A stretch of DNA of 9,544 bases from JBAZTA01 sp964588175 (GCA_964588175.1 CAZPNW010000219.1:1-9544), one strand, 5' to 3'. Positions 1 to 8,010 are shown, numbered from the stretch's first letter. A program made the numbers and translations. The notes: generated by a model from the letters alone, not told the origin.

Positions 1-1256
1 ACGAGCAGGGGCATTGTCCACATCTCAGCGAATAAGAGCACAAAGAAAACAGCCGTAATAAATGACTTCTTGCCCGCGCTTTTTATACGGCTCCTGATAA
101 ACGCCAAAGCTAACGCGGCCAACAGGGAGATCCCGAATACAATAAAAAGGTTCGCCCGCGCGGGGACACGCACATATTCCATACCCGGGATAACAGAAAA
201 GAATAAAGCATACGGGCTAAAACTTTTTCCATTGATAGGTATCTTCAGCGAAGGGCCGAATCCCAGGAATAATCCTACGATGATCACGGCAACCAGCCCC
301 TTGATCATTTTCTTCTGATAATCATTTAAAGATCGATGTTTAAATATACCCAGAAAAATAGAAAAAATAATTACCGCTAAAGCCACAACACCGATATCGC
401 GGGAATAAACACCCCTCCATCCTAAGATATGCGTAATTAACCAATGGCCTTTTGCCGGAAGGAATAAATTATTCAGCGATAAGGTCGCCACAACATCGTT
501 TAAGCCGCGCTCGAAACCCATTGCCTGTGTATAGTATAATTGCCGCAGGCTATAGGGTAAAACCAGTGCCGGCAATAAGATCAACGCCGGAATAATGTGG
601 GATATTTTTAAAGAGCGTAATTTCTTAAGGGAGAAAAATCCAAATAAGGCAAACGGCAATAATATAGAAACAAATAACGCCAGTTGTTTACAGGTTAACC
701 AGGTTAATACATAGCAGGCGAAAGCTAACCAGAAATAACGGTAATTTTTCTCTTTGATAAATAAAAAACTGAAAAGGATACATCCTGTAGGAAATGCCGC
801 GGCAAGTACCGGCAGGACGCAGATCTTTTGAATGGTAAATGCTCCGGCAGTAAGTGAAATACCGGCCCATAATGCCGCTACGCGGTCATGAGTTAACAGC
901 AGGCTCCCCGCGTACCCAACCAGGCCAAAACCTACCATATACAGCATGATCAAGAGGTTATAGGCGAAAATATAGCCGGTACGCTTTGCCACCAGCCAGA
1001 TAAAGAGGCAGGAAAACGGCTGGGTCTCTCCCCAGGCAAAAGCCCCGGGGAAAGGGTAATAAAAAGGGGCATTCCAATAGGATATGCCTTTATCTAAAAC
1101 CTTGCCTGACCATTCCGCGCAAAAAAGTTGTGTCATCGCGACCGCGGGAGGCAAACTGCCCTGAGGGATGGCTTCCGCGAAATGCAACATAAGCGGCCAG
1201 GTAAAGATCACCGCTACTACACTCAATAAGGAAGAAATAATTAAAATTTCTTGCAT
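1..1256 (-). CDS. Polytopic membrane protein, GT-C glycosyltransferase-like (3' end outside window)
   Basis: I read the minus strand from an ATG at 1256 and found it open to the window edge (about 418 codons), so the C-terminus is missing. The protein is almost entirely hydrophobic, with about ten predicted membrane helices. The N-terminal helix is followed by an external loop (around residues 20-70) containing AEAIPQG, then NAPFYYPFPGAFAWGETQP. The general form P-x-F-Y-P-x-P-x-x-x-A-x-x-E is typical of a large group of uncharacterised bacterial membrane proteins related to GT39/YfhO-like GT-C enzymes. Near the visible end, MEYVRVPARANLF matches the 'R-V-P-A-R' segment seen late in the same group. 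Such proteins are thought to use polyprenyl-linked sugars at the periplasmic face, but substrate and activity cannot be read here. AGGG lies 3 nt before the ATG. It is divergent from the DUF3307 gene. I am sure of the reading frame, moderately sure of the family, and unsure of function. Confidence 0.8.
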   Translation of the reverse strand, partial: MQEILIISSLLSVVAVIFTWPLMLHFAEAIPQGSLPPAVAMTQLFCAEWSGKVLDKGISYWNAPFYYPFPGAFAWGETQPFSCLFIWLVAKRTGYIFAYNLLIMLYMVGFGLVGYAGSLLLTHDRVAALWAGISLTAGAFTIQKICVLPVLAAAFPTGCILFSFLFIKEKNYRYFWLAFACYVLTWLTCKQLALFVSILLPFALFGFFSLKKLRSLKISHIIPALILLPALVLPYSLRQLYYTQAMGFERGLNDVVATLSLNNLFLPAKGHWLITHILGWRGVYSRDIGVVALAVIIFSIFLGIFKHRSLNDYQKKMIKGLVAVIIVGLFLGFGPSLKIPINGKSFSPYALFFSVIPGMEYVRVPARANLFIVFGISLLAALALAFIRSRIKSAGKKSFITAVFFVLLFAEMWTMPLL

Positions 1257-1278
1257 TTACCCTGAATTAAGTTAGAAT
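1251..1278 (+). promoter_or_regulatory. Possible promoter for the DUF3307 gene
   Basis: TTGCAT (1251-1256) and TAGAAT (1273-1278) are separated by 16 nt, a fair match to a sigma70-type -35/-10 pair, about 34 nt before the ATG at 1313. The -35 hexamer lies on the start codon of the divergent minus-strand gene, so the two transcription units share a very tight 56-nt control region. This is a pattern match only. Confidence 0.35.
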
Positions 1279-1312
1279 AAAAAAAATGGCAGTTTTAGAG
1301 AAAAATACTTAA

Positions 1313-2023
1313 ATGTTCATCTTTTTCCGGTTATTATTAGCGCATTTCCTGGGTGATTTTCCTTTCCAATTCAACATAATCTTCAAATTAAAGACAAGCG
1401 GTTTAAAGGGCATCATCCCCCACGCGCTGATCATTTTCTTCTGTTCCCTGGCACTTTGCTGGCCCTACCTCCACTTACCCCAGGTTTGGTTTTTCTTGCT
1501 CTTTCTGGCGGCAACGCACCTCCTGCAAGATTCGATCAAACTCCGTTATGGCGCGGTGAAACATTGTTTCTGGGCTTACATCCTGGACCAGCTCTCTCAT
1601 GTTGGGCTGATCTCCCTGGTGTTCTTAACCGGGCTGCAAAGATTAGCGCCTCCTGCCGGAGATAACCTTATCGTAAGGCTTTACTCCAACGACCAGTTCA
1701 TAATCTACCTTATTGCGCTTATCTTTGCCACGTATAACGGTTATTTTCTAATTAGATGTTTTAAAGATAACTTTCTCGAGAGAGCAAGCTATAATTCTTT
1801 TGAAAAATGGTTTGGTATAGCGGAACGGGCGATGATACTCTCTTTTTTCTTTATCCGAAGCCCTTTTTGCTTTTTGCTGCCGGTAGGCCTCATGTTCAGG
1901 CCGGTCACCTATGCCCTCTGCAGCAAGAAGTTTAAGATCCATAAAGATTTCATGTCCTTACGGGAACTGATCTTAAGCTGGATCATCGCGGTGGTATCGG
2001 GAGCCTTATTCTCTTTATTTTAA
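1313..2023 (+). CDS. DUF3307-family integral membrane protein
   Basis: This 236-residue, strongly hydrophobic protein has about six membrane helices. The N-terminus carries the DUF3307 signature: LLLAHFLGDFPFQ (H11, D15, Q19), then a short polar segment and HALI (H37). A second motif, ATHLLQDSIK (H69, D73, K76), and a third, ILDQLSH (D92, Q93, H96), match the order of conserved polar residues known in that family. The regularly placed His and Asp residues within or next to membrane helices would suit metal or substrate binding, but the family has no firmly established function. The start is the only ATG near the frame's beginning. No strong Shine-Dalgarno is visible (a GAG lies about 12 nt upstream). 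It is the only plus-strand gene, and its last 9 nt overlap the end of the convergent cyclase gene. No clear terminator hairpin was seen after the stop. Confidence 0.8.
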   Translation: MFIFFRLLLAHFLGDFPFQFNIIFKLKTSGLKGIIPHALIIFFCSLALCWPYLHLPQVWFFLLFLAATHLLQDSIKLRYGAVKHCFWAYILDQLSHVGLISLVFLTGLQRLAPPAGDNLIVRLYSNDQFIIYLIALIFATYNGYFLIRCFKDNFLERASYNSFEKWFGIAERAMILSFFFIRSPFCFLLPVGLMFRPVTYALCSKKFKIHKDFMSLRELILSWIIAVVSGALFSLF

Positions 2024-4255
2024 CCCGGTTACCCGGTATATAGTAATTGGCTTAGCCTTACCTTTCACCACAATAGGCTCCATTTTTTCCGCAAGTATCT
2101 GTTCGGAAACCAAAGCATATGTTGCTTCACTGATGATGATCTCATCCTTATCGGCAGCAGCGCACAACCGGGCCGCCAAATTAACATTATCTCCGATCAC
2201 GGTATAATCCATACGTTCAGCTGAACCCATATTCCCCACGACCATTTCACCTGTATTTATACCGACGCCTATCTGCAGCACCGCCGTTTTGTCGTGTGTC
2301 CACTTATCCTTGAGTTGATGCATCTTCGCCTGGATCTCCACCGCGGTGCGCACGGCAACTATAGCATGATCATTGAGATGGCGGTTACCCGGAGCCCCAA
2401 AGAAAGCCATCACTTCATCTCCCACGAACTTATCCAGCGTTCCGTTATATTTAAAAACGACCTTGACCTGCTGCGTCAATATTTCATTGAGCATGGCAAC
2501 GACTTCTTCCGGCTGATGTGATTCCGAATAAGCGGTAAAGCCCCGAATATCGGTAAAGAATACGGTGATCAGCCGCCTTTCTCCTCCCAGCTTTAAGCGT
2601 GAAGGGTCTTCGATCAACTCACTGATAACTTCATTGGAAAGATAATGGCTGAAAGCCTGTTTTATCCAAAGCTTCTCTTTTTCTTCGGTAAAGAAACGAA
2701 AGCTCGTGATCGCGGAAAATCCGAATACGGCAATACCCAGCGGCCCGACCAGGTCTATCCAGAGGCCAAAACGGACAAAAATAAAATAGGAAAAAAGGAA
2801 ATATCCGATCGCATATCCCAGCGACAATAAAAGGCTTTTCCATAATTTCATTAAAGAACTGAACCCGATCACTAAAGCAGTTAAAAGAAAGATCAACAGG
2901 CGCAATCCGCCCTCGAGCCTGACGATGAATTTCCCCGTAAGAATAGTATCGATGAGGTTCGAATGTATGCCGGCCATCGGGTAGTTTTCCTGCAGGGGGA
3001 TCGGCCGCAGGTCATGCGTGCCGGTCGCAGTCAAGCCGACAATACAGATCTTGCCCTTTACCATAGCGGTGAGCTTCCCTAAAAGCTCTGCTTCGCTTTT
3101 CTTAAAATACTCAAGCGACGCCCCGGGAGGCTGGGCATGCATCTGTTCTCTTACTTCCTGGAGCCGCAGGATCAAATAATAGGGGATATGTTTAAAAGAA
3201 ACGCCCCATCTGCCCTGCCAGTTCACCAGCATTGCCCCTTTTTTGTCGACAGGAATGATAATATCCTTAACGGAGCCGTTTAAGCTGGCATGCTTAAGAA
3301 TAACACGGTCACCCCCGGCGCCTAATTCCTTTACTCCCAGGAAATCCATGAGTGCCGCGATAGTCAGTTGAGGAAGGATCTTATCCTCATACTTGACAAA
3401 CAAAGGGACCTTCCTGGTGACTCCGTCAAGGTCTGCCTCGGCGTTAATAAAACCGCTCCCCCTGATACTACGGGTATACGCCATGATCGGCACGTTTAAC
3501 ATCCTGTATTCCTGCTGAAAAGGCCATTGTTCAACCGGGAGATCGATCCCAAACTTAGTGATAAAAAAGCTCAGCAATTTTTGGGCGGGAAAACGCTGCA
3601 TCAAATAATTTTCATCTTCGGAGAATAAATACCATTTGTATTCCTCCTCCATACGCTTGAGGAGGGCTTCAAAGGAGATATCGGGATCTTTACGTATCAA
3701 GTTTCGCGCGGCTTCTTCTAAAACTAACTTCTTTGCCTGAGGTAATGTTTCCAAGAGAGGCTCTAAAAGTATATTAAGTTTTTTTGCCGCGTCCGCGGCA
3801 GAAAGCGTAATATCCTGTAAAAGCAAGGATCTCAACTCTGGAGAAACATCAGATTGGTTTTCAATAAAATAAAAAGGTAAGTAGGTTATACCGGCGCGCG
3901 CGATAGAATCGGCAAAGAGGGCATCTTCCTGAGGATTATCCTTGAACTCTTCGGTGAAAATAATATCCATCAGGACCTGCTTTGCCTGGCATTCCTTAAG
4001 GATATCGGTAAGCTTAGCGTGGTAATTCCTTGGCCAGGGCCACCTGCCGATGCCAGAGAGGCTCTGGTCGTCTATATCGATGTGCAGGATCGGCGATAGG
4101 GAAGGACGGTTCTCCTTTAACGCAAACCGCAGGTCTAAAGCTTTTAATTCAAGTATTTGGTAGAACTTTGATCTGAGAGCAAGAGAAACTAAGCCTGCCA
4201 GGACAATAGAAATACTCAGGCTGACAAATAGTTTAACGCGGGTCTTTTTATTCAC
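2015..4255 (-). CDS. CHASE2-domain class III adenylate cyclase
   Basis: This 746-residue inner-membrane enzyme is predicted to make cAMP from ATP in response to a periplasmic signal. One N-terminal helix (about 9-27) leads into a CHASE2 sensor domain (about 35-440, with HIDIDDQSL at 58-66 and RWPWPR at 71-76). Three closely spaced membrane helices follow (about 451-467, 472-494, 499-521), then a short linker and a cyclase catalytic domain (about 556-745). The catalytic set looks complete: metal ligands D569 (FTDIRGFT) and D613 (VGDEVMAF), base-specifying K609 and T685 (YTVIGD), and transition-state N692 and R696 (VNLAAR). The K/T pair fits the class IIIb ATP-using type, so adenylate rather than guanylate cyclase is likely. 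The start is GTG with only a weak AAGAGA upstream, 12 nt after the beta-barrel gene, which suggests translation coupled to that gene. It is the last gene of the minus-strand operon and overlaps the DUF3307 gene tail to tail. Confidence 0.93.
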   Translation of the reverse strand: MNKKTRVKLFVSLSISIVLAGLVSLALRSKFYQILELKALDLRFALKENRPSLSPILHIDIDDQSLSGIGRWPWPRNYHAKLTDILKECQAKQVLMDIIFTEEFKDNPQEDALFADSIARAGITYLPFYFIENQSDVSPELRSLLLQDITLSAADAAKKLNILLEPLLETLPQAKKLVLEEAARNLIRKDPDISFEALLKRMEEEYKWYLFSEDENYLMQRFPAQKLLSFFITKFGIDLPVEQWPFQQEYRMLNVPIMAYTRSIRGSGFINAEADLDGVTRKVPLFVKYEDKILPQLTIAALMDFLGVKELGAGGDRVILKHASLNGSVKDIIIPVDKKGAMLVNWQGRWGVSFKHIPYYLILRLQEVREQMHAQPPGASLEYFKKSEAELLGKLTAMVKGKICIVGLTATGTHDLRPIPLQENYPMAGIHSNLIDTILTGKFIVRLEGGLRLLIFLLTALVIGFSSLMKLWKSLLLSLGYAIGYFLFSYFIFVRFGLWIDLVGPLGIAVFGFSAITSFRFFTEEKEKLWIKQAFSHYLSNEVISELIEDPSRLKLGGERRLITVFFTDIRGFTAYSESHQPEEVVAMLNEILTQQVKVVFKYNGTLDKFVGDEVMAFFGAPGNRHLNDHAIVAVRTAVEIQAKMHQLKDKWTHDKTAVLQIGVGINTGEMVVGNMGSAERMDYTVIGDNVNLAARLCAAADKDEIIISEATYALVSEQILAEKMEPIVVKGKAKPITIYRVTGLK

Positions 4256-4267
4256 GAATCTCTTAAC

Positions 4268-5281
4268 TTAGAATCGGTAATACGTCGATACTGAAACCAA
4301 CGAACCGGAATATTCTTCAACCGGCTCATTAGACTTGTTCTCCCGATACGTATAACTCAGGCCGAATGATATTGATTTATTAAAGGCGTAATATAACGCT
4401 GCTGTCGTTAAGAACGTTCTTTCATGCTCTCTACAGCCGGCGTCGTTTATCAGCGTGCGGCTGCGGTAATCGCGGAACTGCTTGGAAACAGACAGGTAAC
4501 CGGTGAATTTATCGTTAAACAGATGCGTAAAAGAAGCCCCGAGCTTGTGGGAATCGTAATCATAATAATTCAGGTATTTTTCATTGGAGTTGTTGAAGAA
4601 ATACTGGTACCCAAGCTTGAAAAAATCCTTGGTGAAATATTTACCTACCTCATATTCAACTGTGTGGCGTATATCTTCCCTCTTTTTTTCGCTAAAGGTA
4701 TCGGCAGCGGTGCGGATAAGCCGGTCGGCATAACTGCGGAGCATAAAATTATGTCCCAGGCTCATATACATTTTATGAGGCAGCTTATATTTAAGCTTCA
4801 TCCCCACTTGATTATCCAGATAATCGTCATTGCCTGAATTTATATATTCAATGCTGTCGAAATCATATTCCGCGGAGAAGGTAAGGTCCTGGGTAAGATT
4901 ATGGCTTATGCCGGTCTGGATGCCGTTACGCAGCAGATCGAGGTCACCTTCACCCGCGTAAAGCAAATTCATTAATTCATAACCAAGGAATGCTTCTGTT
5001 TTCTTGGAAACTGAAGTAGTGAACGTGCCCCTGAAAAAAGTCTGCAAATAAGCATCGCCGTCCCTCCTGCTATCGAGGTGGCTGTTATTGTCATAACCCT
5101 GGGTCGAAGCCAGAAGGAATTTAAACTTTCCGCGCTCGATGATCGAACGCTCAGGCTCCAGATAGATCTTTTTATTCCGGGGGGTAACATCTTCCTCAGA
5201 AACATCAGCAGCGGCACACAACAACGGAAATACGATCACTGCCAAACAAGAGACAAATAGTATGATTTTCTTCTTTTCCAT
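4268..5281 (-). CDS. Outer-membrane beta-barrel protein
   Basis: This 337-residue protein has a signal peptide (residues 1-25: KKK, a hydrophobic stretch, then CAAA/D). A short periplasmic segment (26-50) is followed by a region from about 52 to the end made of alternating polar/aromatic strands joined by short D/N/S/G-rich turns, as in outer-membrane barrels. It ends in VSTYYRF, with the terminal aromatic residue typical of barrel proteins recognised by the BAM machinery. The segment LLASTQGYDNNSHLD (about 57-70) at the barrel start recalls the 'GYD-N' opening of porin-like and BBP2-type outer-membrane proteins found in diderm bacteria. The substrate is unknown. The ATG start is fixed by a strong AAGGAGG (5286-5292) 4 nt upstream. 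It lies between the FecR gene (22 nt upstream) and the cyclase gene (12 nt downstream) in the same operon. The barrel call is solid; a precise family assignment is not. Confidence 0.85.
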   Translation of the reverse strand: MEKKKIILFVSCLAVIVFPLLCAAADVSEEDVTPRNKKIYLEPERSIIERGKFKFLLASTQGYDNNSHLDSRRDGDAYLQTFFRGTFTTSVSKKTEAFLGYELMNLLYAGEGDLDLLRNGIQTGISHNLTQDLTFSAEYDFDSIEYINSGNDDYLDNQVGMKLKYKLPHKMYMSLGHNFMLRSYADRLIRTAADTFSEKKREDIRHTVEYEVGKYFTKDFFKLGYQYFFNNSNEKYLNYYDYDSHKLGASFTHLFNDKFTGYLSVSKQFRDYRSRTLINDAGCREHERTFLTTAALYYAFNKSISFGLSYTYRENKSNEPVEEYSGSLVSVSTYYRF

Positions 5282-5303
5282 TTCTCCTCCTTAAAGATTT
5301 ATT

Positions 5304-6146
5304 TTACCACCCGTGACTTTCTTCTTCCACCGGCTCTCTTTCCTCGATCTGCTTTTCCACATTGCTCTCTTCAGTAAGGTCCTTGGTTTCATTAACCTCT
5401 TCTATGATCCCTCCCTGATCAGCAGACTGGTCGGTCTTCTGTTCAAGGTCGGTCTTGGTCTGTTTTTCTCCACCCTTCTGTTGCCCCTCAGATTTTTCTC
5501 TCACTATTCCCGCGGCATTATCAAGAAGATCGTCCTTAAGATTATCAAAACGCTCAAACTCCCTTAAACTCACCTGGACCAAAGCACCGGGAATTTCAAA
5601 CCTTTCGATGATCGTCTTAAATCCTTCAGGAAGCATTGTTTCAGTGGTCTGTTGCTTGTTAGCGTCAAATGTCTTTATGAATACTGTATCCTTATAAGCA
5701 GAAACCTCATCCGAGTCCCTTTCAGTATATACCCGGTAACTGGAACCCCTGACACCCGCGACTGCTGAAGGAGTATTCACTTCAAAGCTCAAGCCCGCTT
5801 TAATATTCTCTAAATTCGAATAAACCATACCGCGGGAAAGATCCAACCTGTCCAGGCTGCCCTCAGAAGCTGAATTGAGCACTACCTGAGTCTTTTGTTC
5901 AAGCCTGATGGTATTTTGCTTCTGTGCGTCAAGGGCTATATCTACCCGTGAATGCCTGGCTGTCCTGATCGAATCTCCGATATCGACCTGCATGCCTTTT
6001 TCCGCTTTTATCCAGGTGTCATCCGCAGCTGACTGTACCTGCACGTTGCCTTCGAGATAAATAATCTCAGCTGCCCGCGAAAAAGAGACAGCGCTAACCG
6101 TAATACATGCGCTGAAAAAAAGAACAAAGAAATTATTTTTTTTCAT
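5304..6146 (-). CDS. FecR-domain periplasmic protein with charged C-terminal tail
   Basis: This 280-residue protein has a signal peptide (about 1-26, ending SRAA/E), so it is exported. The FecR domain covers roughly residues 28-180. 'GDSIRTARHSRVDIAL' (57-72) is followed by the family hallmark FEVNTPSAVAGVRGSSYRV (121-139), matching the F-x-V-x-T-P-x-A-V-A-x-V-R-G pattern. Unlike true FecR anti-sigma regulators, there is no N-terminal cytoplasmic segment with a membrane helix, and no sigma-factor gene lies beside it. A role as a periplasmic binding or scaffold domain is therefore more likely than sigma control. Residues about 213-280 are rich in E, K, Q and D with almost no hydrophobic residues, so probably disordered, ending in ESHGW. 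The ATG at 6146 is preferred over an in-frame TTG at 6206 because it has GGGAG 6 nt upstream and directly begins the signal peptide. It follows the TpsB gene and precedes the barrel gene. Confidence 0.9.
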   Translation of the reverse strand: MKKNNFFVLFFSACITVSAVSFSRAAEIIYLEGNVQVQSAADDTWIKAEKGMQVDIGDSIRTARHSRVDIALDAQKQNTIRLEQKTQVVLNSASEGSLDRLDLSRGMVYSNLENIKAGLSFEVNTPSAVAGVRGSSYRVYTERDSDEVSAYKDTVFIKTFDANKQQTTETMLPEGFKTIIERFEIPGALVQVSLREFERFDNLKDDLLDNAAGIVREKSEGQQKGGEKQTKTDLEQKTDQSADQGGIIEEVNETKDLTEESNVEKQIEEREPVEEESHGW

Positions 6147-6148
6147 AA

Positions 6149-6190
6149 CTATCTCCCTTTTTTTACGCTTATACCTTTTATATGTTCCAT
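6149..6190 (-). CDS. Candidate 13-residue leader peptide upstream of the FecR gene
   Basis: In the 71-nt gap between the TpsB and FecR genes, an ATG at 6190 is preceded by GGAGG (6197-6201) with ideal 6-nt spacing. It encodes MEHIKGISVKKGR before TAG at 6149-6151. The stop lies 2 nt before the FecR ATG, and the FecR Shine-Dalgarno is within the last codons, an arrangement suited to translational coupling. There is no evidence that the peptide itself has a function; it could be chance. Confidence 0.35.
   Translation of the reverse strand: MEHIKGISVKKGR
6153..6157 (-). promoter_or_regulatory. Ribosome binding site of the FecR gene
   Basis: GGGAG on the minus strand, 6 nt before the ATG at 6146. 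It decides the start against the upstream in-frame TTG, which would add 20 Lys/Arg/Tyr-rich residues in front of the signal peptide. Confidence 0.75.
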
Positions 6191-6217
6191 ACGGACCCTC
6201 CGACAATTAAACCGGCA

Positions 6218-8002
6218 TTAAAAAGATTTGGTAACCGACCACCACACATGATGATTATCCCCGTCCACGCCATGTTGATGAGTAAGCGGCCAGCCTGCAT
6301 CCAAACGCACTGAAAAACCCTGGTCAGGCACGGTATAGGTAAACCCGAACCCTAAAGATGCAAGCGTAGTGACTTTCTTATCGTCAGGCTCTCCCGGGAC
6401 AACAGATACTTTGGGATTTTTAAGGACCCCTTGCGCCCAATCCCAAAAGGTGAACAATTTTAAGGCATTATTCAATTTTGTCTTGGTAGAGAACGGCGCA
6501 TTCATATCTTTAGGAATAAAATAAGGAGGGAAAGAGAAACCCAGGGTTATCGCCCTGCCTCCGTCCGCCGGCAACTGAGTCCGCGGATACCCCCTGTTAT
6601 CGATCACGCCGCAATAACCTCCTATGCTGAACGCGTTGACTCCGGTAAGCGTAGCTGAAGAAACCTGCCAGCGGGCCTTACTGATAAAATCAACACCGGC
6701 AAATAATGATTGCCGCCTTGCTACCGTCAAAAGGTTCTTGACATAATTGCCTTTGGCGCCCACGACAGACCCATCATCTGATTTTATGGTCGCTCCATTA
6801 AGAAAATTAGGGATCCCCATTTGAAGGTCATTGGTGATCACCCAACGGCCGTAATTATCGGCCCGATTGAGCGACAGATCCCACTTAAGGACACGGAATT
6901 CATCCTTCCGGGTAGGATTATTATATTGCACATAAGGCTTATACCACCAGATATCAAAATAGGTAAAACCATAGCTGGAAACAAACTCCAGGTCGGGCTT
7001 ATTGATCAAATACTGGTAAAACCAAAAATAGAATTTTCTCGCCCGTTTCTCAAAATCCGTGGTTTCATTATCCTTATAATAATAATCTTCTGATTTATAC
7101 GGCAGAAGATAAAATTGGAATTTCCATTTATTATTAAGCGGGATGCTATAATCCAGGTCGAATATCTTATGGGCATCGCCTTCGGCCCACTCGATCTTGG
7201 CAGTCAGGCTATCGTCATGGCCGGTGATATTATTATGGATAAGAAAAGTTTTGTAGCGGTTATAGAGGATAGTTTCAGCGCCGTAGTTATCCGCCTGCAG
7301 AGTGGCATGCAGAGGAGATTTATCTTTTACCGTCAAAGTGACGTCTGCTGTGCCTGTGCTCTTATCCAGGTCGATCTGAATAGCCAGCTTTCTGTCAGGA
7401 TGCCTATTCATCCTGTAAACATCCAGGTTAAGCGCGATAAAGTTGAACGGCTGGCCTTCCTTTAAAGTTATTTTTTTCATCAACAGATCTGTCGAGAAAT
7501 TCTCATTACCTTGAATATTGATCTTGCCGGTCATGCCTTCGACTGTCATGATCTCCAGGATACCCTCACCGAGCTTATCGGGAATAATGTAGGCATAAGA
7601 GGTAATGTAGCCTTCGCGGCTGTAAGCGCGGCTGATCAAATCAGCGCAGCGCTGCATTTGCCTGGCTGTCAAGTCCCTGTGTTCGTAATCTCTTTTGAGC
7701 TTATCGATAGCTTCCTGGGCCAGGAGGGTTGAACCTTTGACGACAACTTCTTCTATACGCGTTGTCCCCTGAGGCAGCGTAGGCTTTGGCATAAGCGCTG
7801 CTACCTGCTGCTTAATTATTAAAACCGGGGCTTTCTCCCGTTTCTGCACAATTTCCTGCTCCATTAACTGGGCATGAGGATCATCATCCCCGGACCCCTC
7901 GTCATAAGCAATTGCCATTGAATAATTAACCAGGAATGCCAACGCAACAACAAAGACACCGGCAAATCCAATAAACTTCTTTTGCCATTTTAGGCTATCC
8001 AT
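6218..8002 (-). CDS. TpsB-family (ShlB/FhaC-like) outer-membrane POTRA-barrel transporter
   Basis: This 594-residue protein fits the length and layout of two-partner secretion transporters, which move a TpsA protein across the outer membrane. A signal peptide (about 1-32) is followed by an acidic, helical segment and a proline linker (about 33-80), corresponding to the N-terminal plug helix and linker of FhaC. POTRA1 (about 80-155) includes IEEVVVKG and the conserved R-E-G-Y-I-T-S-Y-A-Y-I-I-P segment, ending in TVEG. POTRA2 (about 156-228) starts INIQGNENFS. The barrel runs from about 230 to 594 and ends WWSVTKSF with a terminal Phe. The loop-6 motif, usually I-G-G-x-x-x-V-R-G-Y, appears here as IGGYCGVIDNRGYPRTQL (460-477), so RGY is kept but displaced by about three residues. 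The ATG at 8002 has AAGGAGG 8 nt upstream. It is the first gene of the four-gene operon. No TpsA gene is in the window, so the substrate is unknown. Confidence 0.9.
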   Translation of the reverse strand: MDSLKWQKKFIGFAGVFVVALAFLVNYSMAIAYDEGSGDDDPHAQLMEQEIVQKREKAPVLIIKQQVAALMPKPTLPQGTTRIEEVVVKGSTLLAQEAIDKLKRDYEHRDLTARQMQRCADLISRAYSREGYITSYAYIIPDKLGEGILEIMTVEGMTGKINIQGNENFSTDLLMKKITLKEGQPFNFIALNLDVYRMNRHPDRKLAIQIDLDKSTGTADVTLTVKDKSPLHATLQADNYGAETILYNRYKTFLIHNNITGHDDSLTAKIEWAEGDAHKIFDLDYSIPLNNKWKFQFYLLPYKSEDYYYKDNETTDFEKRARKFYFWFYQYLINKPDLEFVSSYGFTYFDIWWYKPYVQYNNPTRKDEFRVLKWDLSLNRADNYGRWVITNDLQMGIPNFLNGATIKSDDGSVVGAKGNYVKNLLTVARRQSLFAGVDFISKARWQVSSATLTGVNAFSIGGYCGVIDNRGYPRTQLPADGGRAITLGFSFPPYFIPKDMNAPFSTKTKLNNALKLFTFWDWAQGVLKNPKVSVVPGEPDDKKVTTLASLGFGFTYTVPDQGFSVRLDAGWPLTHQHGVDGDNHHVWWSVTKSF

Positions 8003-8010
8003 ATGCAGAT

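Noticed and set aside
2015..2050. Bidirectional terminator between the convergent genes
   Set aside because: The ACCCGGT words near 2022-2037 are direct repeats, not a hairpin, and no U-run follows on either strand.
4424..4837. Plus-strand open frame of 137 codons inside the beta-barrel gene
   Set aside because: Shadow of the minus-strand gene, which has a signal peptide, barrel pattern and terminal Phe; the plus frame has no ribosome site or known motif.
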